Notes: generated by a model not told the origin, from the sequence alone. Shown: positions 10,343-19,559, numbered from the stretch's first letter. The stretch: DNA of 64,000 nucleotides from an uncultured Cellulophaga sp. (GCA_947492955.1 CANLOV010000011.1:1-64000), one strand, 5' to 3'. Program-made: numbers and translations.

Positions 10343-10880
10343 ATCCTCGAGGCAAGCCCACGAGGCATTAACTCAAAATAGATTTAATTAATCCGATTTA
10401 TACAATACTTCATATTCTTGCTGCTTTCCTTGATTTTTAACATATTGAGCGATAATCTTCTCATTACTGTGACGCCCTACAGTATTAATATAAAATCTAC
10501 TACCCAAGAAAGCACCTCCCCAAAGTACTCGTTTTACATCTGTTGCTTGAGAAAATATTTCTCTCGCGGTTATACTTTTTATTGTTAGTGCTATTTTAGT
10601 TGGACTATAACTGGAAACACTTTGCAAAAGAAAAATGAATATAATCCTCATCTAATCCTATTTAAAGAAAATGAATCTCATATCTATTTTCTATATCTCT
10701 ACATACACGTTTCAAAATTCTATCAACTCTTATCTCTTTGACTCAATACTAAGCAACGATATTTTGTTGAACAGACCAAATGGTATAGCAATAATGATAC
10801 ATTATGACTTTTATGAATATGAATACTTGAGCTCACGCTCAAAGATTACTACTTTTTTAGTGCGAGGCAAGCCTCGGGGT
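10343..10880 (-). mobile_element. Decayed IS200/IS605-type element
   Basis: The unit consists of a broken Y1 transposase reading frame flanked by palindromic ends. On the upstream side CGAGGCAAGCCTCG folds into a 5-bp hairpin (10863-10876). On the downstream side CCTCGAGGCAAGCCCACGAGG (10345-10365) folds into an imperfect one. Both share the core CGAGGCAAGCC. Elements of this family have subterminal hairpins rather than long inverted repeats and make no target duplication. The exact ends cannot be fixed from one copy. It sits between the susCD operon terminator and the ThuA-fusion gene. Confidence 0.62.
10388..10836 (-). pseudogene. IS200-type Y1 transposase (tnpA) remnant
   Basis: Read on the minus strand, three pieces in different frames align in order with a Y1 transposase. 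An N-terminal piece from a GTG at 10836 contains SHNVSLLLYHLVCSTKYR and stops at 10723. A middle piece contains RVCRDIENRYEIHFL, then a TAA, then IGLDEDYIHF. The C-terminal piece (10388-10651) contains SYSPTKIALTIKSITAREIF and YVKNQG with the likely catalytic tyrosine. At least two frameshifts and stops break it. The HUH motif, normally HxH, reads Y-I-H, so the catalytic centre is also damaged. The start GTG lies in the loop of a perfect 6-bp hairpin TTGAGC/GCTCAA (10827-10842). Confidence 0.78.
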
Positions 10881-10893
10881 ATTATCCTAGAAA

Positions 10894-10919
10894 AAAAAGA
10901 CGGTTAAAACCGCCTTTTT
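10894..10919 (-). terminator. Terminator of the ThuA-fusion gene
   Basis: Stem AAAAAG-CGGTT with AACCG-CTTTTT, one mismatch and a 2-base loop. On the minus strand it is followed by a run of eight T. It lies 25 bases past the stop of the leftward gene, and its A/T flanks could let it act in both directions. Confidence 0.72.
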
Positions 10920-10943
10920 AATTTCCCCAAACATTAATTAATC

Positions 10944-13900
10944 CTATTTTTTTATTGGTAATGTAACAGTATGTGTTGTCGATAATGGCTTAACTCCATT
11001 AGCCCCTTTATCTGTATAACTAGCAGTAATAACAATAAAATTATTGTTATCTCCTTTTTCTGGTATAAAAACACCTTTCATTGGTAAAGATTCCTTTTTT
11101 ACCTCTTTATTTGCTAATGATAATATCCATGATGTAATCTGAGTTAATTCTTCTTCTGTAATATTTGGATGAGCAGGCATACTAACTTCGCCCCAAACTC
11201 CGTTACCCCCTACTTTAAGTTTATTTTTTAAATACTTCTGAGCATTTTTATCATTTTTATACTTTTTTGAAACATCTCTATATGATGGTCCTACAGACTT
11301 TTCTTTTTCTTTATGACAGGCTCTACAATCCATTGTTTGCGTTAACACTTTTCCTGTAATAGTAGCAGAAGCTTCCTGATGTCCAACCGATTTTGATGCT
11401 TTATCATAACTCTCTAAATAATCTACAGAAACATATATATTTTCTTTCTCTAATTCACTTTCATCTTCATCAATAGCTGTTACTATATATTTAATTGGCT
11501 TTCCTGGCTCATAAAAATCTTTATTTTCAAGAATATCTATCGTAATTTTCGGTTTTGTATTTCCTGCATATATAGTTACATCTTCACTTTCTGTTATTGC
11601 ATTAGCAGCATCAGAAACATCTACACTAAGTTTATATTGCCCAGGTGTTTCGTATGTATATTTTAATTCGGGTATATCGGTTACTACTGTTTCTCCATCA
11701 CCTAAATTCCAGGTATATGTCATAACATCGTTTTCTTTATCTAAAGACTTTATTGTAGCATTAATAACTAAAGGTAATTTGCCAGACGTTTTATCTATAC
11801 TTAATTTTTCAACCACAGGAGCTCTATTTCCTCCGTTATAATCTATATAGCCAAGGCTAGCATTATCATTTTTAGAATACCATCCACTACCATATTCTAG
11901 CAAATATATTCTTCCATTTGGAGCTACTTCCATATCCATTAATGAATTTATTTTTACTTCTGGTGCAAATGGTTCCATTTTATTATAATCACCATTAGGA
12001 AATAGTGTTACTGCTTTCATCCAACCACGAATCCAATCATATATAATTAATTTCCCATCATAATATGAAGGTAGCGCTGTTTGTTCTGGATATAAATCGC
12101 TATAGTAAGTAGGACCTGCCATTGCATTTCTTCCTCCTTCTCCCAATTGCGGAAAATCTTTAGATTTAGCATAAGGATACCATATAAAAGCTGGTTCTGC
12201 TACTGGTAAATCTTTTAACCCTGTATTATTAACAGATATATTTTTAGGATGCTCTTTATTAAATAAATCACCACTTTCTCCTGTAGCGTAGTCATACTCT
12301 CTATAAGGATAGTTATCACCAACAAATAATGGCCATCCAAAGTTACCAGCTTTTCTTGCTTGGTTTACTTCATCATAACCTCTAGGTCCTCTTGTTTTAA
12401 AGTTGTCTTTACCTGCATCTGGACCAACCTCTCCCCAATACAAATAACCTTTTTTAGCATCAATAGATATTCTGTAAGGATTACGGTGTCCCATAGTATA
12501 AATTTCAGGTCTAGTATTCGCTGTTCCTTCAGGAAATAAATTTCCTTCGGGAATTTCGTAAGAACCATCTTCTTTCACTCTAATTCTTAATATTTTACCT
12601 CTTAAATCATTAGTATTTCCAGAAGAACGACGCGCATCGTACTGATGTTTTCCTTTTACCTGATTTAAAGGTGCAAAACCACTATTTACATACTTAGCTC
12701 CTTTATCATTAAATGGAGTAGAATTATCTCCTGTAGATACATACAATAACCCATCAGGACCAAAAGCAATAGAACCTCCTGTATGGCAACAGATACCTCT
12801 TTGACTTTCTACATCTAAAATTATTTGTTCTGATGCTATATCAAAAACATCGTTCTTAAATTGAAAACGAGATAAACGATTTACCCATTTATCCCCTTTA
12901 GGGCTATAGAATGCATATATCCAATGGTTTTCTTCATAATTAGGATCTTTTTGTAAACCTAAGAACCCATCTTCTGCATTTACTCCTTTTATACCTGTTT
13001 TATGATATACATCTAAAACACCTATTTGGCTTAATTTTTTTGTATCTTCTTTATACAACATAATTTCCCCTCTTCGCTGTGCTATTAACACATCTAAATT
13101 AGGAAGAACTGTCATTTCTGTTGGCTCAAACAATTCACCAAAAGACAGTGTTTTTTTAGTAAGTCTATCTGCATCTGGCGGAATTTGTGTTTTAGCTTTT
13201 TTATAATCTAAAACCAAGTTTTCCCCTACAGCGTATTGTATACCCCCTAATAAATGCTTTAAAAAATTAGCATTAACATAACACTCATTTGTATGCCCCA
13301 AAGCCGTATAGAAAGACCTCCCGCCATCGTATTCATGATACCAACTCATAGGATGATTTTCTCCATTTTCACCCCCTTTATAAGTTGTTTCATCTACACT
13401 AAGAATAACATTTATTTCTGGATTTATTTTCTTAAAATTATACATCTCATCTTTATGAATCCAAGTAGAATCTGTGAAAAAGTTAGTCGCTAAAAATGAA
13501 TTATCTTCTACTTTATAAGTTGCCTCTTGTATTTTGGGATGCCCATTAAAATATGCCCCAACAAGGTTACCATACCATCTCCAATCGAACTCTGTATCAG
13601 TTGCGGCATGTACACCAACAAACCCACCACCAGCTTGTATATAACGCTCAAATGCTGCTTCTTGCATATGATTAAGAACATTTTCTGTAGTATTTAAAAA
13701 AATGATTGCTGAATATTTTTTTAAAATATCTTCGGTAAATAATTCCGAGTTAGAAGTTGTATCTACTTCAAAATTATTTTCTTGTCCTAATTTTTGTATT
13801 GCTGCAATTCCATTGGATATAGATTTATGTTTCCAACCAGCAGTTTTTGAAAAAACTAAAACTCTAGGATTCCCTTCTCTTTTTTTACTACAACTAGTAT

Positions 13901-13946
13901 AAACAAACCCTAATAACACAATAAAAATGATAAAACTCTTTTTCAT
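10944..13946 (-). CDS. ThuA / PQQ-type sugar dehydrogenase / PKD / cytochrome c fusion lipoprotein
   Basis: A 1000-aa exported lipoprotein (lipobox C19, VYTSCSKK). Domains in order: a ThuA/GATase-like domain (about 28-240; VLVFSKTAGWKHKSI, GGGFVGVHAATDTEFDW), a glucose/sorbosone dehydrogenase-like six-bladed propeller (about 260-700), a PKD domain (about 710-795; MTYTWNLGDGE), and a mono-heme cytochrome c domain (about 865-945) with CxxCH at C874-R-A-C-H878 and a likely Met ligand in SMPAHP. The protein could oxidise a sugar with PQQ and pass electrons to its own heme. ThuA is a family tied to trehalose/keto-sugar use but with little biochemistry. It lies within the galactan locus, oriented against the susC operon. 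The domain calls are firm; the substrate is unknown. Confidence 0.82.
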   Translation of the reverse strand: MKKSFIIFIVLLGFVYTSCSKKREGNPRVLVFSKTAGWKHKSISNGIAAIQKLGQENNFEVDTTSNSELFTEDILKKYSAIIFLNTTENVLNHMQEAAFERYIQAGGGFVGVHAATDTEFDWRWYGNLVGAYFNGHPKIQEATYKVEDNSFLATNFFTDSTWIHKDEMYNFKKINPEINVILSVDETTYKGGENGENHPMSWYHEYDGGRSFYTALGHTNECYVNANFLKHLLGGIQYAVGENLVLDYKKAKTQIPPDADRLTKKTLSFGELFEPTEMTVLPNLDVLIAQRRGEIMLYKEDTKKLSQIGVLDVYHKTGIKGVNAEDGFLGLQKDPNYEENHWIYAFYSPKGDKWVNRLSRFQFKNDVFDIASEQIILDVESQRGICCHTGGSIAFGPDGLLYVSTGDNSTPFNDKGAKYVNSGFAPLNQVKGKHQYDARRSSGNTNDLRGKILRIRVKEDGSYEIPEGNLFPEGTANTRPEIYTMGHRNPYRISIDAKKGYLYWGEVGPDAGKDNFKTRGPRGYDEVNQARKAGNFGWPLFVGDNYPYREYDYATGESGDLFNKEHPKNISVNNTGLKDLPVAEPAFIWYPYAKSKDFPQLGEGGRNAMAGPTYYSDLYPEQTALPSYYDGKLIIYDWIRGWMKAVTLFPNGDYNKMEPFAPEVKINSLMDMEVAPNGRIYLLEYGSGWYSKNDNASLGYIDYNGGNRAPVVEKLSIDKTSGKLPLVINATIKSLDKENDVMTYTWNLGDGETVVTDIPELKYTYETPGQYKLSVDVSDAANAITESEDVTIYAGNTKPKITIDILENKDFYEPGKPIKYIVTAIDEDESELEKENIYVSVDYLESYDKASKSVGHQEASATITGKVLTQTMDCRACHKEKEKSVGPSYRDVSKKYKNDKNAQKYLKNKLKVGGNGVWGEVSMPAHPNITEEELTQITSWILSLANKEVKKESLPMKGVFIPEKGDNNNFIVITASYTDKGANGVKPLSTTHTVTLPIKK

Positions 13947-14380
13947 ATATAACCTTAATAATGGAATTTTTTGTTACTTACTCGCTTATAAAGCTATAAC
14001 ATTAAGCTCTACAAACATCAATAATTTTATAAATTACCTATGATGCCTTGCATAAAACTTATTTAGATAAATTCTCTTTTTCAACAAGAAAAAACATTAA
14101 TATATAATTAAGATTAGAAGTTTTAGATCCTTATTATTTAAATACTTTTTTCTTGACTAAATATCTACATGCCATTAAAAAACAATAATAATGGTAACTA
14201 TACACTGATATTAAACTACTTAAAAGATTGTAACTATACACAATGTAAATATCTAAATAGAAAAACATTAAGGCTTTATAATAGAAAATAAAGTGCCTTA
14301 TAATTTTAAAAAAAATAGCTTATTTTTTTTTGAAGAATAAACGAAATCGCTTTCGTAAAAAGCAAAGCATATTAAAATAA
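13947..14380 (-). promoter_or_regulatory. Upstream region of the ThuA-fusion gene
   Basis: AT-rich non-coding stretch between the csp terminator and the ThuA-fusion start. It contains an exact 12-base direct repeat GTAACTATACAC at 14194-14205 and 14230-14241 (36-base period), a layout typical of a regulator bound as a dimer or on the same helix face. A 6-bp hairpin ACGAAA/TTTCGT lies at 14341-14356, next to the csp terminator. No clear TAnnTTTG box was found on the minus strand. Confidence 0.35.
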
Positions 14381-14408
14381 AAAACCTATCAAATTAATGA
14401 TAGGTTTT
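14381..14408 (-). terminator. Terminator of the cold-shock gene
   Basis: Perfect 10-bp stem AAAACCTATC (14381-14390) / GATAGGTTTT (14399-14408) with an 8-base loop, followed on the minus strand by a T-rich run. Confidence 0.75.
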
Positions 14409-14443
14409 GTGCTAAAAAATTAAGTAGCTATGTATTGTATGTA

Positions 14444-14635
14444 TTAGATAACTTTTACATTTACTGCGTTTAATCCTTTTTTACCTTCTTGTAGATCAAA
14501 TTCAACTTCATCGCCTTCACGAATTTCGTCTACTAATCCAGAAATGTGTACAAAGTGATCTTTGTCTACACCTTCTTCAGTGATGAAACCAAATCCTTTG
14601 GTATCATTGAAGAACTTTACTGTTCCTTTACTCAT
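14444..14635 (-). CDS. csp: Cold-shock domain protein
   Basis: Small cytoplasmic single-stranded nucleic-acid-binding protein of 63 aa, a single CSD fold. The RNP1-like KGFGFI and RNP2-like HFVHIS motifs are both present, after the usual start MSKGTVKFFN. It is a single-gene unit with its own terminator. The leader region upstream (14636 onward) is AT-rich, as often seen for csp genes, but I could not define a thermosensor fold. It is probably unrelated to galactan use and simply sits inside the locus. Confidence 0.93.
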   Translation of the reverse strand: MSKGTVKFFNDTKGFGFITEEGVDKDHFVHISGLVDEIREGDEVEFDLQEGKKGLNAVNVKVI

Positions 14636-14941
14636 CTTTAAAATTTAAATTATATTTAATAATGCACAAATATGACTACAATTATTTTAATATCCAAGTA
14701 TTTATTTATTATGTAGTCTTTATTTTACTTTTTAAACCCTAAATATCTAAATTAAAGATATTTATATAATTACTGTTATATTATTACCTACTTGCTAAAA
14801 TTATAGCTTATTACTAGGTTTTTAATAAAAAACATAATTACAGTATTGTTCATACATATGACAATTATGGAAATAATTTTAAGAAGATAAATTCTCATTT
14901 TTACAAAAAATTAAATCTTAATACAAAAGAAAATTTAATTT
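14636..14941. other. Non-coding gap between divergent csp and alcohol dehydrogenase
   Basis: 306 AT-rich bases between two divergent starts. I see no convincing TAnnTTTG box on either strand, no stable hairpin and no small gene. It must hold both promoters because the genes diverge. Confidence 0.4.
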
Positions 14942-16060
14942 ATGATTAAATGCAAAGCAGCTATTTCTGTTGGAGATGGCAAATTCACTATAGAAAATAT
15001 TACGGTAAATGCTCCTAAAGGAGATGAAGTTTTAGTGAAAATGAAAGCTTCTGGTTTATGCCATACCGATCATGATTCATTAACATGGGGAATGCCAATA
15101 GTTTTAGGTCATGAAGGTGCTGGTGTTGTAGAAGCTGTTGGAGAAAATGTAACTAAGTTTAAAGCGGGAGATGAAATTATATTAAATTGGGCTACACCTT
15201 GTTATGAGTGTTTCCAATGCCAAGAAGGGAATCAACATATATGTGAAAAAAACTCACCAGTTATTGCTAACCATGCAGGAAAATTACCAGGTGGCCACGT
15301 AGCTATTGAAGGTACACAATGGAAAAGAAAGCCTATAGAGAGGTCTTTTAATATTGGAACTCTTTCTGAATATACACTGGTTAGAGAATCTGCAGTAGTT
15401 AAAAAAAATAGTCAGAAATTAACTTTTGAAGCAGCTTCCATAATTTGCTGTGGTGTAATGACTGGTTGTGGTTCTGTATTTAACTCTGCAAAAGTAACTT
15501 TAGGTAGTTCAGTTGTGGTTTTAGGCACTGGTGGTGTAGGCCTAAACGTAATTCAAGCAGCCAGAATATCTGGAGCTGCTAAAATTATTGCTATAGACAT
15601 AAATGAAAATAGGCTAGAAATGGCAAAACAGTTTGGTGCAACAGAAACTATTTTGGCTGATAAAAATGATAAAGGCCTAAACAATGCTGCAGAAATTGTA
15701 AAGGAAATGACAGGGGGTAGAGGAGCAGATTTTGCTTTTGAATGTACTGCCGTGCCTGCTTTAGGCGTTGCTCCTTTAGCTATGGTAAGAAATGCAGGAA
15801 CAGCAGTGCAAGTAAGTGGTATAGAAGAAGAGATTACTGTAGATATGCGCTTATTTGAGTGGGATAAAAAATATATTAATCCTTTATATGGAGCAGCAAG
15901 ACCCGAAATGGATTTTCCTAAGTTAGAAGCCTTATTTGATAAGGGTGATTTATTATTAGATGAAATGATTACACAAACCTACCCATTGGAACAGTTAGGG
16001 CAAGCCTTTAAAGACATGCTATCTGGTAAAAATGCTAAAGGAGTTATTACTTTTGGTTAA
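14942..16060 (+). CDS. Zinc-dependent alcohol dehydrogenase (MDR family)
   Basis: Cytoplasmic NAD(P)-dependent dehydrogenase of 372 aa. The catalytic zinc ligands are visible in LCHTD and GHEGAG, the structural zinc site as C-x2-C-x2-C-x7-C in CYECFQCQEGNQHIC, and the Rossmann motif as GTGGVGLN. The layout resembles class III-like enzymes. Zinc ADHs of this kind are conserved near the 6-O-methyl-galactose demethylation genes of porphyran-using Flavobacteriia, where the Zobellia gene has been reported as required for growth on that sugar. No P450 or ferredoxin gene is seen here, so the link is inference. It is followed 116 bases later by GH2 in the same direction. Confidence 0.85.
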   Translation: MIKCKAAISVGDGKFTIENITVNAPKGDEVLVKMKASGLCHTDHDSLTWGMPIVLGHEGAGVVEAVGENVTKFKAGDEIILNWATPCYECFQCQEGNQHICEKNSPVIANHAGKLPGGHVAIEGTQWKRKPIERSFNIGTLSEYTLVRESAVVKKNSQKLTFEAASIICCGVMTGCGSVFNSAKVTLGSSVVVLGTGGVGLNVIQAARISGAAKIIAIDINENRLEMAKQFGATETILADKNDKGLNNAAEIVKEMTGGRGADFAFECTAVPALGVAPLAMVRNAGTAVQVSGIEEEITVDMRLFEWDKKYINPLYGAARPEMDFPKLEALFDKGDLLLDEMITQTYPLEQLGQAFKDMLSGKNAKGVITFG

Positions 16061-16176
16061 ATAAAAACATTTGTTGCAGTATTATAACTAATAATAACCA
16101 TTACCAAAGTAAAAAAAATAGAAGTTCGCATTGTAAAACATAACTATTATTGTTTAACAAGTTTTAAAATATTATA

Positions 16177-18672
16177 ATGAAAAAAACACTATTACTTTTA
16201 CTAATTCTTTTTACATGTAAACTAGCTTTAGCTCAGAATACAGCAGAGATATTAAAAAATTGGAAATTTACTGATTATGATTATGGAGCAGCTTTCCAAA
16301 GTGATTTTAATGATGATGACTGGAGAGAAATAACATTACCACACGATTGGGCAGCAGAAAGTAATTTTGATTTTAGTAACGATATACAACTTACTAAGGT
16401 TGTACAAGATGGTGAAGAAACTGTAAAGTATAGATGTGGTCGCTCTGGTGCCCTACCCTATACTGGTGTTGGTTGGTATAGAACACATATCTCTATTAAT
16501 ACTATTTCTAAAAGTTATGAAATACTTTTTGATGGTGCTATGAGCCATGCCAAAGTGTATGTAAATGGACAATATGTTGGAGAACGCCCAAACGGTTATA
16601 TTTCTTTTTATTTTGATATTAGCCCTTATTTAAAGAAAGGAGATAATGTAATTGCTGTTCGTTTAGAAAACTTCAACAGTCAATCTCGTTGGTACCCTGG
16701 AGCAGGTTTATATCGTAAAGTGTCTTTACTTACAAAAGAAAAAAATCATATCCCAACTTGGGGTACTTTTGTTACAACACCAAGTATTCAAAAAAAATCA
16801 GCAACTATAAATGCTGAAATTAATATAAAAGGAGAAGGCATATTAACCCTAAAAAATGAGGTTATTAATGCATCAGGAAATGTATTGTTATCTTCAGAAA
16901 AAGAAATTAATGCTTCTGAAATAAAAAAAACATCAGTTTCTTTTAAACTTAACAAACCTAAACTTTGGAGTATAGAAACTCCAAATATGTACCAATTAAA
17001 AAGTACAATTATTACAAATGGTAAAATTAGCCACACTACAATTACACCGTTTGGAATTCGGAAAATTGCTTTTGAGACTGATAGCTTTTATTTAAATGAT
17101 AAAAAAGTAAAATTTAAAGGTGTAAATATGCATCACGATTTAGGTCCAACCGGAGCGGCTTTTTATCCTAATTTATTTGAAAGACAATTATTAAAGTTAA
17201 AAGAAATGGGAGTTAATGCAATTCGTTTCTCTCATAATCCACCGGCTCCAGAAGCCCTAGACCTTTGCGATAAACATGGATTTTTAGCAATTGATGAAGC
17301 TTTTGATGAATGGACCATCGGAAAAGTAAAAAATGGTTACGCCAAGCATTTTAAACAATGGGCAAAAATAGACCTAGAAGAAATGATTTATCGAGACCGC
17401 AACCATCCAAGTATAATTATGTGGAGTATTGGTAATGAAATATTAGAGCAATACCGCCATGATCCAGAAAACATTACTGGCTATTTAAATACTATTGTAA
17501 AAAATGTAGATACTACCAGAGCTACAACTTGTGGCTTTAATTATGCTATAGGAGCTTTAAAAAGCGGAATGGCATTAAAAGTAGATATTCCTGGTTTTAA
17601 TTATAAACCAAGTTCTTACCATATATATCGTAAAGAATATCCAGGCTTAAAATTCTACGCCAGTGAAACAGGAGGTTCTTTAAGTTTACGAGACACTTAT
17701 AAGTTCCCTGTAGTTTTTGATCCTATAAGAGATAAAAAAGGACTTTCTAAAAATACTAATCTTTTTGATGATGGCTATCCAGGTAATTATGAAACAACAA
17801 ACGTGCGTTGGGGTTATCCTCCTTTTAAAGAATTTGCATCATTAGATTATAACGATTTTGTTTATGGTGAATTTGTATGGACAGGATATGATTATTTAGG
17901 AGAACCGTCTCCATACCACAATGCAAAATCTCGTAGTTCTTATTTTGCTCCTATTGATTTTGTTGGACTAGAAAAAGATAAATTCTATTTATACAAAAGC
18001 CGTTGGAATACTAAGGAAAAAGTTTTACACGCATTTCCACACTGGAACAACCCAGCTGAAGAAGGTACGCAATTCCCTGTGGTATGCTATACAAACTATG
18101 CTAAAGCCGAGCTTTTTGTAAATGGCGTAAGTAAAGGAATACGTACTAAGCAAAAAATAGACCCTTCTAAATTTTTAAATTCAGATTTTACCAAACATGG
18201 TTCTGGAGGTGCTTCTTTTGATTTAATGAAAGCTTATGCTATTGTTTGGGATTCTATTACTTATAAAGCAGGAGAAATAAAAATAGTTGGTTATGACAAG
18301 AATGGAAAAAAAGGAAAAACTATTATACATAAAACAGCTAAAAAAGCTGCAAAAATTACAATTACCCCAGAAGTAACTCAACTAAAAGAAGGAGATGTTG
18401 CTGTTTATATAATTTCGATAGTTGATGAAAATGGCAACTGGCAACCGCATTACAATGAACTTATGAATATAGACGTATCTGGCGCTGGTACTTTTTTAGC
18501 TTCGGGAAATGGAGACCCAACCAACTTACAACGTTTAACTACTCCTGAGAGGAATTTTTATAACGGAAAAGCGGTTGTTTTTATAAAAGCTACCTCTAAA
18601 GGAAGCATCAATTTAAAAATAACAAGCAACGATTTTTCAGTTAAAAATCAGACTGTAACAGTAACACCATAA
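16177..18672 (+). CDS. GH2 beta-galactosidase-like enzyme, secreted
   Basis: Likely exo-beta-D-galactosidase acting on desulfated agar/porphyran oligosaccharides in the periplasm. The 831-aa protein has a signal peptide ending around LALAQ. Domains: N-terminal sugar-binding jelly roll (about 25-190), Ig-like domain (200-300), TIM barrel (305-620) and C-terminal GH2-associated beta domains (about 620-830; FPVVCYTNYAKAELFVNG and EVTQLKEGDVAVY). The catalytic acid/base is E421 in SIGNEILEQ and the likely nucleophile is E497 in YASETGG. It is followed after only 2 bases by an esterase gene, so the two are cotranscribed. Beta-galactosidase is the best fit from context; other beta-glycosidase activities occur in GH2. 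Confidence 0.86.
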   Translation: MKKTLLLLLILFTCKLALAQNTAEILKNWKFTDYDYGAAFQSDFNDDDWREITLPHDWAAESNFDFSNDIQLTKVVQDGEETVKYRCGRSGALPYTGVGWYRTHISINTISKSYEILFDGAMSHAKVYVNGQYVGERPNGYISFYFDISPYLKKGDNVIAVRLENFNSQSRWYPGAGLYRKVSLLTKEKNHIPTWGTFVTTPSIQKKSATINAEINIKGEGILTLKNEVINASGNVLLSSEKEINASEIKKTSVSFKLNKPKLWSIETPNMYQLKSTIITNGKISHTTITPFGIRKIAFETDSFYLNDKKVKFKGVNMHHDLGPTGAAFYPNLFERQLLKLKEMGVNAIRFSHNPPAPEALDLCDKHGFLAIDEAFDEWTIGKVKNGYAKHFKQWAKIDLEEMIYRDRNHPSIIMWSIGNEILEQYRHDPENITGYLNTIVKNVDTTRATTCGFNYAIGALKSGMALKVDIPGFNYKPSSYHIYRKEYPGLKFYASETGGSLSLRDTYKFPVVFDPIRDKKGLSKNTNLFDDGYPGNYETTNVRWGYPPFKEFASLDYNDFVYGEFVWTGYDYLGEPSPYHNAKSRSSYFAPIDFVGLEKDKFYLYKSRWNTKEKVLHAFPHWNNPAEEGTQFPVVCYTNYAKAELFVNGVSKGIRTKQKIDPSKFLNSDFTKHGSGGASFDLMKAYAIVWDSITYKAGEIKIVGYDKNGKKGKTIIHKTAKKAAKITITPEVTQLKEGDVAVYIISIVDENGNWQPHYNELMNIDVSGAGTFLASGNGDPTNLQRLTTPERNFYNGKAVVFIKATSKGSINLKITSNDFSVKNQTVTVTP

Positions 18673-18674
18673 AA

Positions 18675-19472
18675 ATGGCATCAAAGTTTAAAACTACAGA
18701 AATATCAGAACCTAGGTTTGAATCGGATAACTTAAGATTTATAACTGTCAAAACTAAAAACTTAAAAGGGCGAGGAGATATTTGTTTATATGTTCCTAAT
18801 GTAGAATTGCCTAAAGATACCCCATTAGTTATTTTAATGCATGGTGTATATGGTAGTGCTTGGATATGGTCTCAAAAAGCAGGAGTACACCGTACGGCCC
18901 AAAAAATGATTGAGAGTAAAACCATAAAGCCAATGCTAATTGCAATGCCTTCTGATGGCCTATGGGGAGATGGATCTGCCTATTTACCACATAATTCTCT
19001 AGATTTTGAAAAATGGATTGCAGAGGATGTTATAAGTGCAGTAAAAGAAAATATACCTGTAGTTACAGATAATTCTAAAATCTTTATTTCTGGTTTATCT
19101 ATGGGCGGGTATGGAGCGTTAAGAATAGGAGCCAAATATCCTAAAACTTTTAGTGGCATATCAGGACATAGTTCTATTACCGATATTCCGCAAATGAAAT
19201 TATTTGTAGAGGAAGACTTAGATAATTACAAACAAGAAAATGCAACAAACGAATCTGTTTTTAGCTTAATGAAACAAAATGAAGTTAATTTACCTCCTTT
19301 AAGATTTGATTGTGGTGTAGATGATGAATTAATAGCATACAATAGAAAATTACATCAAGATTTAAAATCCGAAAATATTCCGCATACCTATGAGGAATTT
19401 CCTGGAAAACACGAATGGATTTATTGGGAAACTCATGTAAAAGACACTTTAAACTTTTTTAATAAATTATAA
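18675..19472 (+). CDS. Alpha/beta hydrolase, esterase D-like
   Basis: Serine esterase of 265 aa with no signal peptide, so probably cytoplasmic. The nucleophile is S142 in GLSMGGYG, the oxyanion region is LMHGVYG, and the C-terminal histidine lies in GKHEW. The family contains S-formylglutathione hydrolases, acetylxylan-type esterases and mycolyl-transferase-like enzymes. It starts 2 bases after the GH2 stop and is surely cotranscribed. Its role could be removal of an acyl group from a galactan-derived sugar, or handling of a by-product. There is no evidence for a specific substrate. Confidence 0.75.
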   Translation: MASKFKTTEISEPRFESDNLRFITVKTKNLKGRGDICLYVPNVELPKDTPLVILMHGVYGSAWIWSQKAGVHRTAQKMIESKTIKPMLIAMPSDGLWGDGSAYLPHNSLDFEKWIAEDVISAVKENIPVVTDNSKIFISGLSMGGYGALRIGAKYPKTFSGISGHSSITDIPQMKLFVEEDLDNYKQENATNESVFSLMKQNEVNLPPLRFDCGVDDELIAYNRKLHQDLKSENIPHTYEEFPGKHEWIYWETHVKDTLNFFNKL

Positions 19473-19559
19473 ACTTCAAAGAAAGTTGATATCTTTTTCA
19501 ACTCTTTTATTTTTTGTATACATAAAACTTAAGAGTTAAATCATTAGTAAGTATTCCTT

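Noticed and set aside
10671-10907. Plus-strand 78-aa reading frame
   Set aside because: It runs antisense to the IS200 transposase remnant, shows no family resemblance, and its codons follow from the minus-strand decay.
14636-14941. Cold-shock RNA thermosensor in the csp leader
   Set aside because: Expected from other csp genes, but I could not find a stable alternative fold by eye in this AT-rich stretch.
18675-19472. Formaldehyde detoxification pair (class III ADH plus S-formylglutathione hydrolase)
   Set aside because: The ADH and esterase both resemble such enzymes, but they flank GH2. The related marine ADHs were reported not to act in formaldehyde removal, and bacillithiol rather than glutathione is expected here.
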